64,000 bases of DNA from Siphonodentalium dalli. Taxonomy: Eukaryota; Mollusca; Scaphopoda; Gadilida; Siphonodentaliidae. The first letter of the stretch is position 1. Each line of letters opens with the position of its first letter. This document shows, piece by piece, positions 1-11,900 of the stretch. The translations under genes and the position numbers were made by a program. The stretch covers positions 136,485,587 to 136,549,586 of the forward strand of contig CP136061.1 of the NCBI GenBank assembly GCA_032622095.1. Direction: 5' to 3'. The notes beneath the pieces were generated by a model. That model worked only from the letters and a program-made list of their open reading frames with translations, was not told where the DNA came from and made no database searches.

Positions 1-300
1 CATCCATCCATCCTTGTCTGAATGATAACTTGAGCAATATTCAATGGAATTTCTTGATATTTGGTTCACATTTTAGAAGATAGGCCAAGTTCGAATGTGG
101 TCATGGTCCAATGATTTTTTACAGAGGTATGCCCTTTTTCGACTTAGAAATTGCTGTTTTCAGGTTGCATGGTAACTTGAACAAAATTCAACAGAATTTC
201 TTGATATTTGGCATGTGGATGCTGGCCAAGTTCAGTTTACGATCACTCAATGGGCAATCAACATCGTTTTCGATGCATCTGTCAGCATATAGAAGTGTCT
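1..300 (+). repeat. Dispersed repeat fragment (CATC microsatellite plus 'gacttagaa' family)
   Basis: It starts with CATC repeats, then carries the phrases 'gataacttga', 'ggccaagttcgaat' and 'cgacttagaa'. These recur in the same order near 33.3, 39.0, 47.6 and 50.6 kb. It is a member of a family of dispersed, apparently non-coding repeats. The ends are not defined. Confidence 0.6.
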
Positions 301-2548
301 GATGCCGAATTACAAACAGTATAATTTTGCAAAGCGAAATTATACTAAGTATGTAGTTCGGCAGTTTCATCAAACGACAATCCACATAAATTGTTTGGTG
401 ATTAAACTAGTTTTATGATAAACAATATTAAAAACTACCCAGTTCATACTTGTGTCTGGACTTCATCTGCTCTTTTAACTGAAATTGGGTCAAGAATAAA
501 TTGGACGACTGACCGGAAGTTCATAAAATACTAGTACCCACAAGTCGATCTTCTGATCACAAACAAAACAAACAATCATCTCTGTCTCCAACGATAAACT
601 ACACAAAAGCAAGACACCACACCCGTAAGCTATTAAACTGTACTTGCTGGTGTAAAGTTTACTTATTAAAACGATTCTAAAACATCTATTGTTATCAACA
701 CACTCAGAGTCGATTGAAATTCCAAAGCAGTTTTGTAATTGTAAACAAACGCTATAATTGTCACTTTGTATGCTCTCCTGATCACTGCCATATCATATTA
801 GTATTGACACAAAGCTGGATAAATGTTTATGTTTATGAAATGACATCATGATGTGGGGCGACCGTTGGAGTTGCCCAATTCTTAATGTATCACTGCGGGA
901 AACGATATTTCCCTCAGCTGATAGAGATTGTCGCTACCAAGCTTATCTAGAAGGGCGTTGACCAATCAAATACATGCATACAAGTGAAAGTAGTTGTAAT
1001 TATATTTCGGAATAAATTATAATCGGAATGAAATAATTGGGACACATTTATAAAAACTTGCTCAGCACTGAGATCGAACATTCCAATTTCTGGATTCCAA
1101 TTTCCAATTATAAACATAACCGTCATGATGAATTGTATGTGCGAACTCATTTAAAAAATGTGTCAGTGATATTTATTGGCTGAAATAAATTATATGGAGT
1201 CTATCAACTAACTTTTTAAAAACTTTTTTTGGTAATAATGGCCACCGGCAACTCATATTAAACCCAGAGCTATCCAATCCAGGAGTGGAATGCTTCGTTG
1301 GAAATAAAAAAAAACAAATGAAAAACCGCTCGCTTCATACTTTTCAAACATTTTTGGTCTGAGTAATGTGAAATTTATTTTGCATCGCCTATCCTGTGAT
1401 AAAAAAAACTTGATAAGATTTTGTTTTAGGCAACCAATTGTGTGATTAGAATGCCTACCGCTAGTGTGACTTCACACAATGACATGACAAATTGAACATA
1501 CTATCTACAGAACCACTGCAACACTAATACTATGATTTTACCCTTGATTTTTCAGGGGTTGAACAAATTTCAATAGTACTTACATAGTTTGATCATCTTA
1601 GAGCAAATACTTGGTTACTGCATAGTGTTTGGTTATTTCATCGATCAGTGCATCTAATTTATAATTGAGTACCTAGGCACTTTGCATACTGAAAGAATGT
1701 AACATTCAACTGGTATTACCAGAAATTCCAACCACACTGATTGTACCGTTCCAGAAAACGCAATGCCTGAATTACGCACAATTGTAAATATTTACTCCTT
1801 AGTTCGTACGAACAAATTTATCATTGATAAAAAAACAGCAATGATTCCTACAAGAGTTGCTGCTTATAATTTATAGATAAGAATTTATGATATGCTCAAC
1901 GATAGATTATAGAAGAAATTATATAGCTAACAGATAATAATCGTTATTCACCGTTAGCAGTGAAGATACAGAAAATTATACTTTCATTGTAGCTTTGACG
2001 TTACGGACATCTATTATTTCTTGAATAACTATCATTGAATTGTATAATGTTAACCATATATAGTAGTATTAGTGTAGTTCTATTATGAAGTATTAGATTT
2101 GAATGTGACCTGGTTATAATGGATATTATTTAATTGATGGCCATGCATGGAATATAATTTCATTGTGGTGCATTTTGAAATACAACAGTGATAAATGACA
2201 GCAATCAGCTCTTTCCTGGCTCGAATCAAGTTTAAATGAAGCCGGGTTGTCTTTACGAATGATCAATTTATATGCACCGCACACATATAATAAAAAGAAA
2301 ATCTAATGTTTTTGAGTGGATACCAAAAATATTTTGTGACCGCGACAAATATTTATTTTTCGCTTGTGACAAGCCACTCGCAAAAAATAGACATTTGTCT
2401 CTGTCCCTCATGAGATAATTTTCCGTATAGATATCCTTTAAGATCTTGCGTGCTGCCAGTTTGGATATAAAACTTATGAAATTAACTAGGTTGTTCTCCA
2501 TATTCATTCGTTCACCGCAGCCAGAGTATTCCACATCACTACGAACAA
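301..2548. other. AT-rich non-coding stretch upstream of exon 1
   Basis: No ORF over about 90 codons and no Cys-rich exon is visible on either strand. About 1000-1390 belongs to a dispersed repeat seen again at 4075-4445. The rest is AT-rich sequence in which I recognise nothing. It is presumably intron of the Cys-rich gene. Confidence 0.5.
1000..1390. repeat. Dispersed repeat family, copy 1
   Basis: It shares ordered phrases with 4075-4445: 'ctatcaactaactttt', 'aataaaccca..gc', 'gtggaatg', 'ttttggyctgagaaatg'. Partial relatives lie at 44990-45260 and near 46970-47290. No coding potential and no clear terminal repeats were found. Confidence 0.6.
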
Positions 2549-2760
2549 CAGTAATTACCTAAATAATCGACTCCTTAACCACAGCAGTATTATGGGTAAT
2601 TTTTCAGGATTTAGTCGAAATATGGCTCGTTGCCATTCATCAGAAAGCTCTCACCGAGAGCTTTCCGATGAATGGCAATGAGTCATATTTCCGACTAAAT
2701 CCTGAAAAATTATCCATAATGCTGCTGTGGTTAAGGAGTCAATTGTTTAGGGCATTACTG
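2549..2760. mobile_element. Tc1/mariner-like palindromic MITE, copy 1
   Basis: A near-perfect foldback of about 212 bp. The left arm starts CAGTAAT..CC and runs through 'ttaaccacagcag' and 'gatttagtcg'. The right arm is its reverse complement and ends GGGCATTACTG followed by TA. There is no coding capacity. It lies 84 bases upstream of exon 1. Confidence 0.85.
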
Positions 2761-2844
2761 TATATACATATGTGAAGTCGGGTATTATATTATCTTTATG
2801 TCCATTCAAGCTCATCATTATCAAGTATTTTTCATCTATTCCAG

Positions 2845-2967
2845 GTTACTCTTGTCCGAACCAGACAGTTACCCCACAGATTTGTCCACAAGGATTCTAC
2901 TGTCCACAAGGAACTGAGGCTAGCTCTCAACACCCATGCCCGGCTGGCACCTACAACAATGGCACAG
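2845..2967 (+). CDS. Exon 1 of cysteine-rich gene (first visible)
   Basis: A 123 nt exon with acceptor TTCCAG and donor CAG|GTACAT, phase 1 to 1. It encodes one 41-residue module with CPQGFYCPQG and CPAGTYNNGTG motifs. It is symmetric, so it could be inserted or skipped without a frameshift. The preceding exon must lie left of the window or within the first 2.8 kb, where I see none. Confidence 0.85.
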
Positions 2968-5900
2968 GTACATACAGTGAGATTGTTGAATATACACAAG
3001 CTTGCAAAGGTCTAACTTCAGTTGACTTATATCGTGACCCATTTCTTTAAAAACTTAATTGTTATTTACTGTTTTCCAATATATAAATTAAATTGTTTAA
3101 TTACCAACTATCTTATTTCAATATGTTTGTATTTGTTATTATTAATTTTTGGGACGTAGAAAGTTCATTGTCAAAGAAATAGCGTCTTTCAGATGTCCTT
3201 TCTCATCCCAAATGTGCTATTATATACAATAGATTCTAAATAAAAAGTGAAACAACATTCTTATAAATTTGCCTGAACACCCTCAATATATCTGTAATCC
3301 TTAATTTCTATATTAAATATTCATAGATGAGTAGTTATTCCTCCATAAAAGTTCAAATGATAAGTTCAACAAACGACCATATCTGAATATTTTCCTCCAA
3401 TAAATAGGACTATTTCAGCACTTGTATTATCTGTCGTCTGCTTAAATTTCCTGAAAACCCCTCTAGATGAATAATAGACCATTCAAATGGATAATTTTAT
3501 AACAGATGGATAATCCATTCAGTAGAGAAAGGCTAAAAACAAAGAAGATAATGTTGCACAAATTGTTTTCTAAACCAACCTGACCTGATGACATTCAATC
3601 ATTCTGATTACTTTACTTCCAGGTGCATTGTCTCTATCTGACTGTAGTGACTGCGACCCTGGATATTATTGTGAGGGAGTCGGAAATGTCATGCCATCTG
3701 GTCTTTGTGACCCAGGATTTTACTGTGGAGGGAAATCATCCATGAAGAGACCATATGATATTGGCAACTCAACAATCGTCAATAACACTGTTAGGTATCG
3801 ATGCTTCTTCTAGCAGTTATCAACAATTTGAAAGTTAGGTCGAAATGTTGAAAAAACGAAAACTACTCTCCGCTTGTAGTTGCATTCAAATGAGTTTTGA
3901 CCTTTCTATACTACCAATATTCTCTCATATTGATTCTCAAATTTTTATCTTAAATTCTACCCACCACAGCCATTTTCTGAGTATGTTTAGGCCAAGTAAA
4001 GTCTCAAGCCTACGCGCAGGATTTCGGAAGCCCTGCACATACAACCCCTTTTATTTGTGTTTGATATGTCAGAAAAAAATCATAATCAGTATGAAATAAC
4101 TGCGCTATGTCTTTGTACACGGAACTGAGACCCATTTCCCGATTCAAATTGCCGATTCAGAAGTGTAATATGTAACCATGTGTTAAACAGCTTCAAACTC
4201 AATAAAGCATGTGTCAATGATATTTTATTCTGTGATTTTTCACTAAATATATCACATGGAATCTATCAACTAACTTTTCTTGAACAAATGGCTTCGGCCA
4301 ACTGAAAATAAACCCAAAGCTGGCCCGACGAAGTGGTGGAATGGTTTTTTTGGTGTGTACTCCAGAAATGAAAAATTTAATTAAAAACCGTGCTCTCACA
4401 TGCTTTTCAAAATGTTTTGGCCTGAGAAATGGGAAATTGACTTTTCATAACCTTACCTAATAGAAGTCTCTGTTTACAGTAATGTCCTAAATAATCATCC
4501 CCCTAAACCACAGGATTTAGTCTCGGTGAGAGCTTTCCGATGAATGGCAACAAGCCATATTTCCGACTAAATCCTGAAAAATTTCCCATAATTCTGCTGT
4601 GGTTAAAGGGTCATATACATCGGGCATTACTGTATGTAAGTATCTATGTGAGCCTAAATGAGGCTCTTCCGAATGTTTTAGTCATGACAGAATTTTGACA
4701 TTTTGGTAAAGAGTTGGTATTTTCTAGGGACCAGCCTGGAGGGTAATGTGGGTGAAGAAGAATCCCTATTACATATTAATATCTCCGTCAAAGGTATCTT
4801 GCCCACTAAACTATATGGCTCAGGTAATACTAAAGATAGACGCACTACGTCATTTAGAGGAATTCCCATTGGATATTCGTACCTTGAGATTTGCGTACCA
4901 TTTTGGAAAAAAGTACCGGTGAATTTTCGTACCGTTTTCAAGAAAACGAACCTGAGAGTCACTTCGGGTTTTTTAACCCTTCTACTACGAGAATTAAGAA
5001 TAGGAATATACCATATTGTTTAGTGGGCAAGATACTTATAGGAGATATATATTTTACTATTTTTAGGAAAATATTGTACCTCACTCATTATGATAGCTCA
5101 CAGACCACATTTTGTTTTCTTGTTTTAGTGATATATATTCTAATTTGACTTGCACTACATCATGGGATTGTGTATGTCCTGACGTTGCCATGACAACTGG
5201 TGGTGTGTGCCCAACAGGATATTATTGTCCACAAGGTGCAATTAGACCAGTCCCATGTACTGGAGGACAGTACTGCATGAATCCAGGACTGGCAACTCCA
5301 ATGGGTGAGTTCCTATTCGCTATTCGCTATTGCTGTTTACAACAAGAAATTGTCAAATTCAACACTTTGATAGCATTAGACACTTTCCAGCAACTTTAGG
5401 CAACTTGGGAGGGGGTATTATACATCAAATCTATTCTGAGCCAGTATCCTCGGCACAAGCCCCATGAATATGTTTTTTTTTTCAGACAGCAAAGATTTGT
5501 GTAAAAAAATGTCTGCAAACATTGGTTTTTTCATACCATTTACACTGAGTTATGCCCCATTGGTTTGCACACACAAAACATCAGATATGATACAAACTGA
5601 ACAATATGGTATATTATTTGGTACGAAATAGCTCAAGTACATTTTTGAACGTTACTCTTAAAGCGAGGTAACTAGTTAATTAGACTCATTTAGCTGCACA
5701 CAGACAGCGCATGTCCCGATTAAGAAGAAAAGGATATTAAACGGGGAAATACTACAACAGCAATAGCGTGGTATATCGTAACCATTAAATTGTGCTATTG
5801 TTCACTTTTTTTGTATACATTAAATGCCATTTCCAGTTTCGAGCTGAGATTTTAATTTTTTAAGTTCACTTCCGGTTTGAAATGGCATGTTGCCTAACAA

Positions 5901-8900
5901 CAACAGATGTAGACAGGTACAGCTAAAAAATTATGGAACGTTTTTTTTGGTCAAACTTTTCTTTCGTGATTATTATACTGAGGGTCATACTAAATAAAAT
6001 GAAGCTTGGGGCCACCTGAAAAATCGCCTGAAATCCAAGATGGCCGCCAAAATCCAAAATGGCCGCCATTGCATCAGAATAAATAGGAAGTTAGTCTACT
6101 GAGAGGTATGTATACAGCTCACTGACTTCAAAATATTGTTTTCTTTGGTGATTATCATACTAGGGACCATACTTAACAAAATGGACATTGAGATCACCTT
6201 GGTGACGTCTAAAAATCCAAAATGGCCGCCAAAATCCAAGATGGACGCCAAACTTTCTCAGAACCAATAGCGTGTAGAATTAGTGAATGACAAGTATACA
6301 TCCCAAATACGTCAAATTATTGTTTTATTTGATTATAATTATAATACTATCCATAATGAACAAAATGAGCTATGGTACCACCTGGTTAACTTTTCAAGAT
6401 GGCCGCCAAAATCAAAGATGGCCGCCAAAATTTCTCAAAATCAATAGCATGTAGGCTTAGTGAACGGTATGTATACACCAAAACCGTCAAACTATTGTTT
6501 TCTTTGCTGGTTATTATAATAGGGTCCATAAATAAAACAAATTATCCAAAGTACCACCTGAGTAACCATCCAAGATGGCCATTAAAATCCAATATGGCCG
6601 CCGAAATCCAAGATGGAGGCCAAAATGTCTCAGAATCAATTGTGTCGGCTAAGTGAACGGTACGTATACATCACAAAGACGTCAAACTATTGTTTTCTTT
6701 GATAATTATTAAATCGCTGTCCATAATGAACAAAATGAGTGACGGTACCACCTGGTTAACTATCCAAGATGGCCGCCAAATTCCAAGATGGCCGCCAAAA
6801 TTTCTCAGAATCAATAGAATGTACAGTAATTCCCAAAGTAATTGACCACTTCACCACAGCAGAATTATGGGTAATTTTTCAGGATTTAGTCGGAAATATG
6901 GCTTGTTGCCATTCATCGGAAAGCTCTCTGCTGTGGTTAAGTGGTCAATTACTTTGGGCATTACTGTAGACTTAGTGAACGGTATGTAAAACTATTATTT
7001 TCTTTGCGGGTTATTATAATAGGGTCCTTACATATAAACAAATGATCCACAGTACCACATGGCACATATAAACCATCCAAAATGGCCATTAAAATTCATT
7101 TGTCTGCCATATTCCTCAGAATGTATACAACTCAGTTTTCATTCAGTCATACTCAAGCCTCATCATCCTCAGTACTATGTTGTTATTCACTTATTATATT
7201 ATTTATATCCATTACCATATATATGATTGCACATTTCCAATGTGTGTGGTAATATTTGTAAGTATTATTATTTTATGATTATTGGTTATTGCATACGAAA
7301 CATTTACTATTTTTTTAAATTGTTATGAATCAGCCGATTTCAATTATAATGTATATGAAATATGTGCGAGATGTGTAATAATAATAGAAGCACACGTATG
7401 TTGAAATTAGTTAGAAATTACCACACTCAAGTAAGTTGCACAATTTTACCACTCAAGACTTTTGGACCTTGCTCTCATCTGGTAATTTCTAACTTATCTC
7501 AAAATAAGCGTAGTTCTATACGTCAATATGACTATTGGTATGTAAACGTACATATTATTGTCTGCCCAAGGATTTTGTAATGTGTCAGTCACTCATGCTG
7601 TCACTGAAGGATGATTCGTCAGACATATCACCAACACTGCATGTTGCAGAAGCAGATTCTCCAGATGATGAGTTTGCGGCGAGTTCGTCAGACGCACTGG
7701 TGGAAACTTCAACAGGACTAGACAGTTTTAGTTTAATCGGAGAAGCACGCGAGTTCTTTCGCCTTTTCTTCGGTAGCATTGTTGGCTGTTCAGTCTCATC
7801 GGCATCCGCTTCATATCCGTCTTTTACCACGTTGCTTTGACCAGTTGAATCTCTGCGTGTGAGGCTTGGTGGAAACTGAGAGCTCATGAACCAAACAGGA
7901 ATTATGTGGTCATCCTCCTCTTTCCATCCTCTGTTTGCAACAGACGGGTAGATGATATTCTGGGATAAACACTGCCGCCATATGAAGCACTGGAGATCGC
8001 TACGCTTAAGGTGTTCGACTGCACTATACTTATCTGGACACAAACTTGCACTTGATTTAGTTTTCTGCTTTTCATACATCCTAACGCGTGTTGCGACAAA
8101 ATCTTCTCCAGAACGCCCACTGTACATAACGGTTTGCATGAAGACCTTGGCTTCTTCAATTTTCAGCACTGAAGACAATGATGTTCCATGTTGTTTCAGA
8201 AGGCTGGTTTGATCTTTTTTGAGCATTTTCCTGAGTGGTTTTATTTTTCCTACGCCATACGGGAATGATGTTGTATCACATCCGGTGATACTGTGATATG
8301 CTGGCAGAATATCACACACGTCATCACCCAAGTGATCGCAGATCGCGGATATGTCAATACATCTCGTATGGTCAATCTTCATAATCGATTTGTATGCAGG
8401 CTTTGTCTGTGCATATGCATGACACAGCAGAACGAGAACGTCTGTGTCCGCCGCTCGAACCACAACATGACCTGGCATCTTGGAAGCTATCAACACCAAT
8501 TGAGTATCAGCTTCTTGATGATTACAATCTTCCTGACGCTGTGTGTCATCTGAAGTAATTCGCCATGTCTCGTTCTCCTTTGTCACAACCAGGGGAATTT
8601 TGATATATTTCTTAATTTCTTCGGATTTGAACAGCTCAAGCAGGTAAGATATAAGCTCCGTCTTATTGTCACCGTTGCTTAGGAAGCCATCCCATTCTTT
8701 CCCGGTTGGCATCTGTTGATTTCCACTGCTTATGTGAATTCTTCTGCTAGCAGCCCCTCTCCGTCGTTGTGTCAGTTGCTTCGTTGTCGTGGTACAATAC
8801 GAATCGAAGATGAGAGAGAGGCTCAGTGCTTCGCTATCTTTTGGTGGCATACAGAATCTCAGTAATGACTTCCCGAAATCGAGCCAGCTATCACATGTTT

Positions 8901-11900
8901 GAATTGCTTTAACAGCAGCCATACCGTCGATCAACCAATGTGCACTCTTCACGGGTTGGTCAGAGCAAGCACTTGATTCCTCAATAAGATGGTTTCTGAG
9001 TGCAGCTTTGGATCCTTGTCTCAAGTCTCGCTCTGGTGTTGCTAAAGCGAGCGGAACCGATGTCAATGGATATGAATGCGCTTCAGTTGGGGTTGTTGCC
9101 TTCCCGACCAATAAACCGAAAGCTTGGCGATCTTCCTTCAGAACGTTGACAACTTTCGGATCCTTTTTCTTTTTCTCCATGCCAGTTTTGATTTTCGGCT
9201 TAGGAATTCTGTCGAAAAGGCTTACCCGATCGGACTCCGTGACCTTAATCCTCTTGTCAATGAATTCGGTAAATAATTTCTCACCGAGGTCTTTTGAAGA
9301 CAACAATCCATCAACCGTACCCTTTTCAATCTCAAGTCCTGTCGAAAGATGTCTCGCTGGGCCATCTTTAAATGGGTCAAAGTACTTGGCCAGTTGGTTA
9401 ACAAGCTTCTCGATCATGATTCCGTGTATTTTACATGCCCCTTTTGTTGTTTCTTTGTGTGCAGAAGTGGTGAGAACACACAATTTTTCTTTGAGTGTTG
9501 ATCGTACCTTAGCCATAACATGGCTTGTTTTGACGAAAGTATCGACAGCTCTCTCATTAGTGCTATATCCACCCTGCATAGGCCCCCCTCTGACTTTTAC
9601 TTCTCGGTTGATGGTAGTTTCCATGATAAGATCGCCGTGGATTGAGGAGAATGGTTCGCCTGTAATGGAACCACCAAACCCGTTCTTCATCAAGTCGTTC
9701 CATGCAGGTGGATTTTCTGTCTTCAACCTTTCCAGTTGGACATGTTGACAAGTGAGATATCTGGAGTAGTGTGTGTGTCCGAAGGCAAAGCAATTGGGCA
9801 AGATTGCTCTCTCTGCTGCTAGATGGCGTTCGATGCAATTTTCGCGCACAGCACTGACCATGCCCAACATTATTGAAACGTCATGAAGATAAGCGACGAC
9901 CATCTTTGACTCGGAACCACTAACTTCCATAACAGTTCTGCACAGGTCTTGAAATTCTCCAGACTTCATTAGTAGGAGCAGATTTTCAGATGTTTGGTCT
10001 TGGCGGAGATTGGCAATCAATGTCTCAAGATTGTGACTGAGGTGGATTGATTCATTACGAAGACGTGTCGTGATAAGAGCTTCAAATGTCTGTTTGTGCA
10101 ACCGCAAACTCCGATAGTAGTGGCGACCCTCCAAAGCTTGATCAACAGATCCTTCTGATATTACCCCAGCATCTACCCACCACTCTCTAAATCCCAGACA
10201 GCCGTACTTCTTATAGAGGATTTTGAGATTCATCATCAGGGTGTGAAATCCCCCCATAAGAGGAATAATCCTATCATACTTTCCAGCTTCTAGCCATGAG
10301 ATAATTAGAAGTTTGCTATTGATAGCTTCATCTGTATGAACAAAGACATAATCTAGGTCCAGCTCTTCAGTAATCTGTAGGATGCGGTCCATATAGAATT
10401 TGACGATGTTGTCACCTGGAGGAAGTGGTATGACAGGCAAATAATCGATCTTGCAGCGTGGAGTGTTGTTTTTTGGTGTGGTGTTCTTCATGAAATTTGT
10501 CCATGATCCTACTGAGTCTAAAGTATCAATGTCAGTATTCCCATTTGATAACACACAGCGATCACCCTCTGAATTAAGTAGCACCCAAGCGAAGTCACGT
10601 CTGAAGCATTCGTTGATAAGTTGGGATTCTTTCATTGAGTCGAGGAACTCAGGTATCGCTGGAGGATCTGCTCGTTTCTTTGGAATTTTATACGAGCCAT
10701 AGTCTATACTCTCCTGTGGAAGATCACATCTTACACCTGGTGTGTCATCACTTTCGTTTTTCTTAACAGTCACATTCCCGCCCACCCCCGTCGTCTGGAA
10801 TATTGTACCTGTTGTGTGATGTGTTGTGTGGGCCCCGGTTAGAGTTTGCTGCCGACCATCAGAATTATCGAATGTCACATGAATTCCACCGCCTTTCACA
10901 AACCCAGATGGAACGATAGACGATTGAGCACTGACACATTTTGCCCAAGAGTTAGTAAGTAGTCTGATATCACAATATGATACACCCATTCCACTACGGT
11001 GTAACAGAATAGAGGATTCTTTACTCCCGGAGACCCGATGAAGCGTCAAACTTAGAGCAGTGTTGACGGCAGGTCGCTCACCAGATATAACCATTTCCCA
11101 ACTCTGGCTTATAGCTGACAGTTTCTCGGCCTGAATTTTGCTGGGAGCTTGAACATAACCTGATGTGTGCAATTTTCGGTTAGGATTAACTGACCAGGAA
11201 ATTGCATTGAAAATGCAACTAAGTGGACCACGATTTTCCAAACTTTCCAAGAATTCAGCAGGCGTTGGTGGCCATTTCTGAGAATCGCGACATGATACTT
11301 TTCGTCGGACCAGTTTGGCGAATGATTTCACGAGATCATCCTCACGCATACCGCGCCCTCTTAAAATCGCTGCAGAATATTCTAATGGGCTCACGTCACT
11401 CGAGTAAACAACAAGATTTCTTCCAATTTTGTAGAAATCAATGAGCTCACCAAATTTATCAGACAATGTTTCCTTTAGTGTGAATCCCCATTTTAATTTA
11501 TACGGCACATCTTGGAGACCGAATTCCTCACTCACTTCGATGGCGTCTTGCAATAACTCTTTGCAGAAGAATGCATCTTTATCCTGCAGTATTCGCGTTT
11601 CAACTTTGTCCAGAAACACGCGGACAACTTCTGCTTCCATATCTTTAAAAGTTCTGTTTGTCGTCACAGCCTCGTATTTATAAACAAATTTACTGTAACA
11701 AGTCTTGTGGTAATAGATATCGGCTGCGAATATATCGTATGAACCTCCGCTCAGACTTATATCAAGACGTTTGGCAGCATCGTGCAGTATATCGCTCCCG
11801 TTTTTAATTCTATCGGACATTCGTTCTGTGATTTTTTCTGCAGACCCCTGCTCGGAACATCGCGCGAGACCACCGTCGTTGAAAGGTCTTTCATCGTGAC

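Noticed and set aside
4703-5023. 106-codon ORF in intron 2
   Set aside because: It lies across a foldback with an antisense ORF of similar length and has no domain.
6399-6969. Small ORFs beginning MAAK in the tandem array
   Set aside because: ATGGCCGCC recurs in every unit, so the ORFs are by-products of the repeat. They are short and interrupted. The resemblance to YY1 sites is partial (one extra C) and not relied on.
9008-9748. 246-codon plus-strand ORF
   Set aside because: It is entirely antisense to the 1589-codon transposase ORF and its composition fits a shadow frame.
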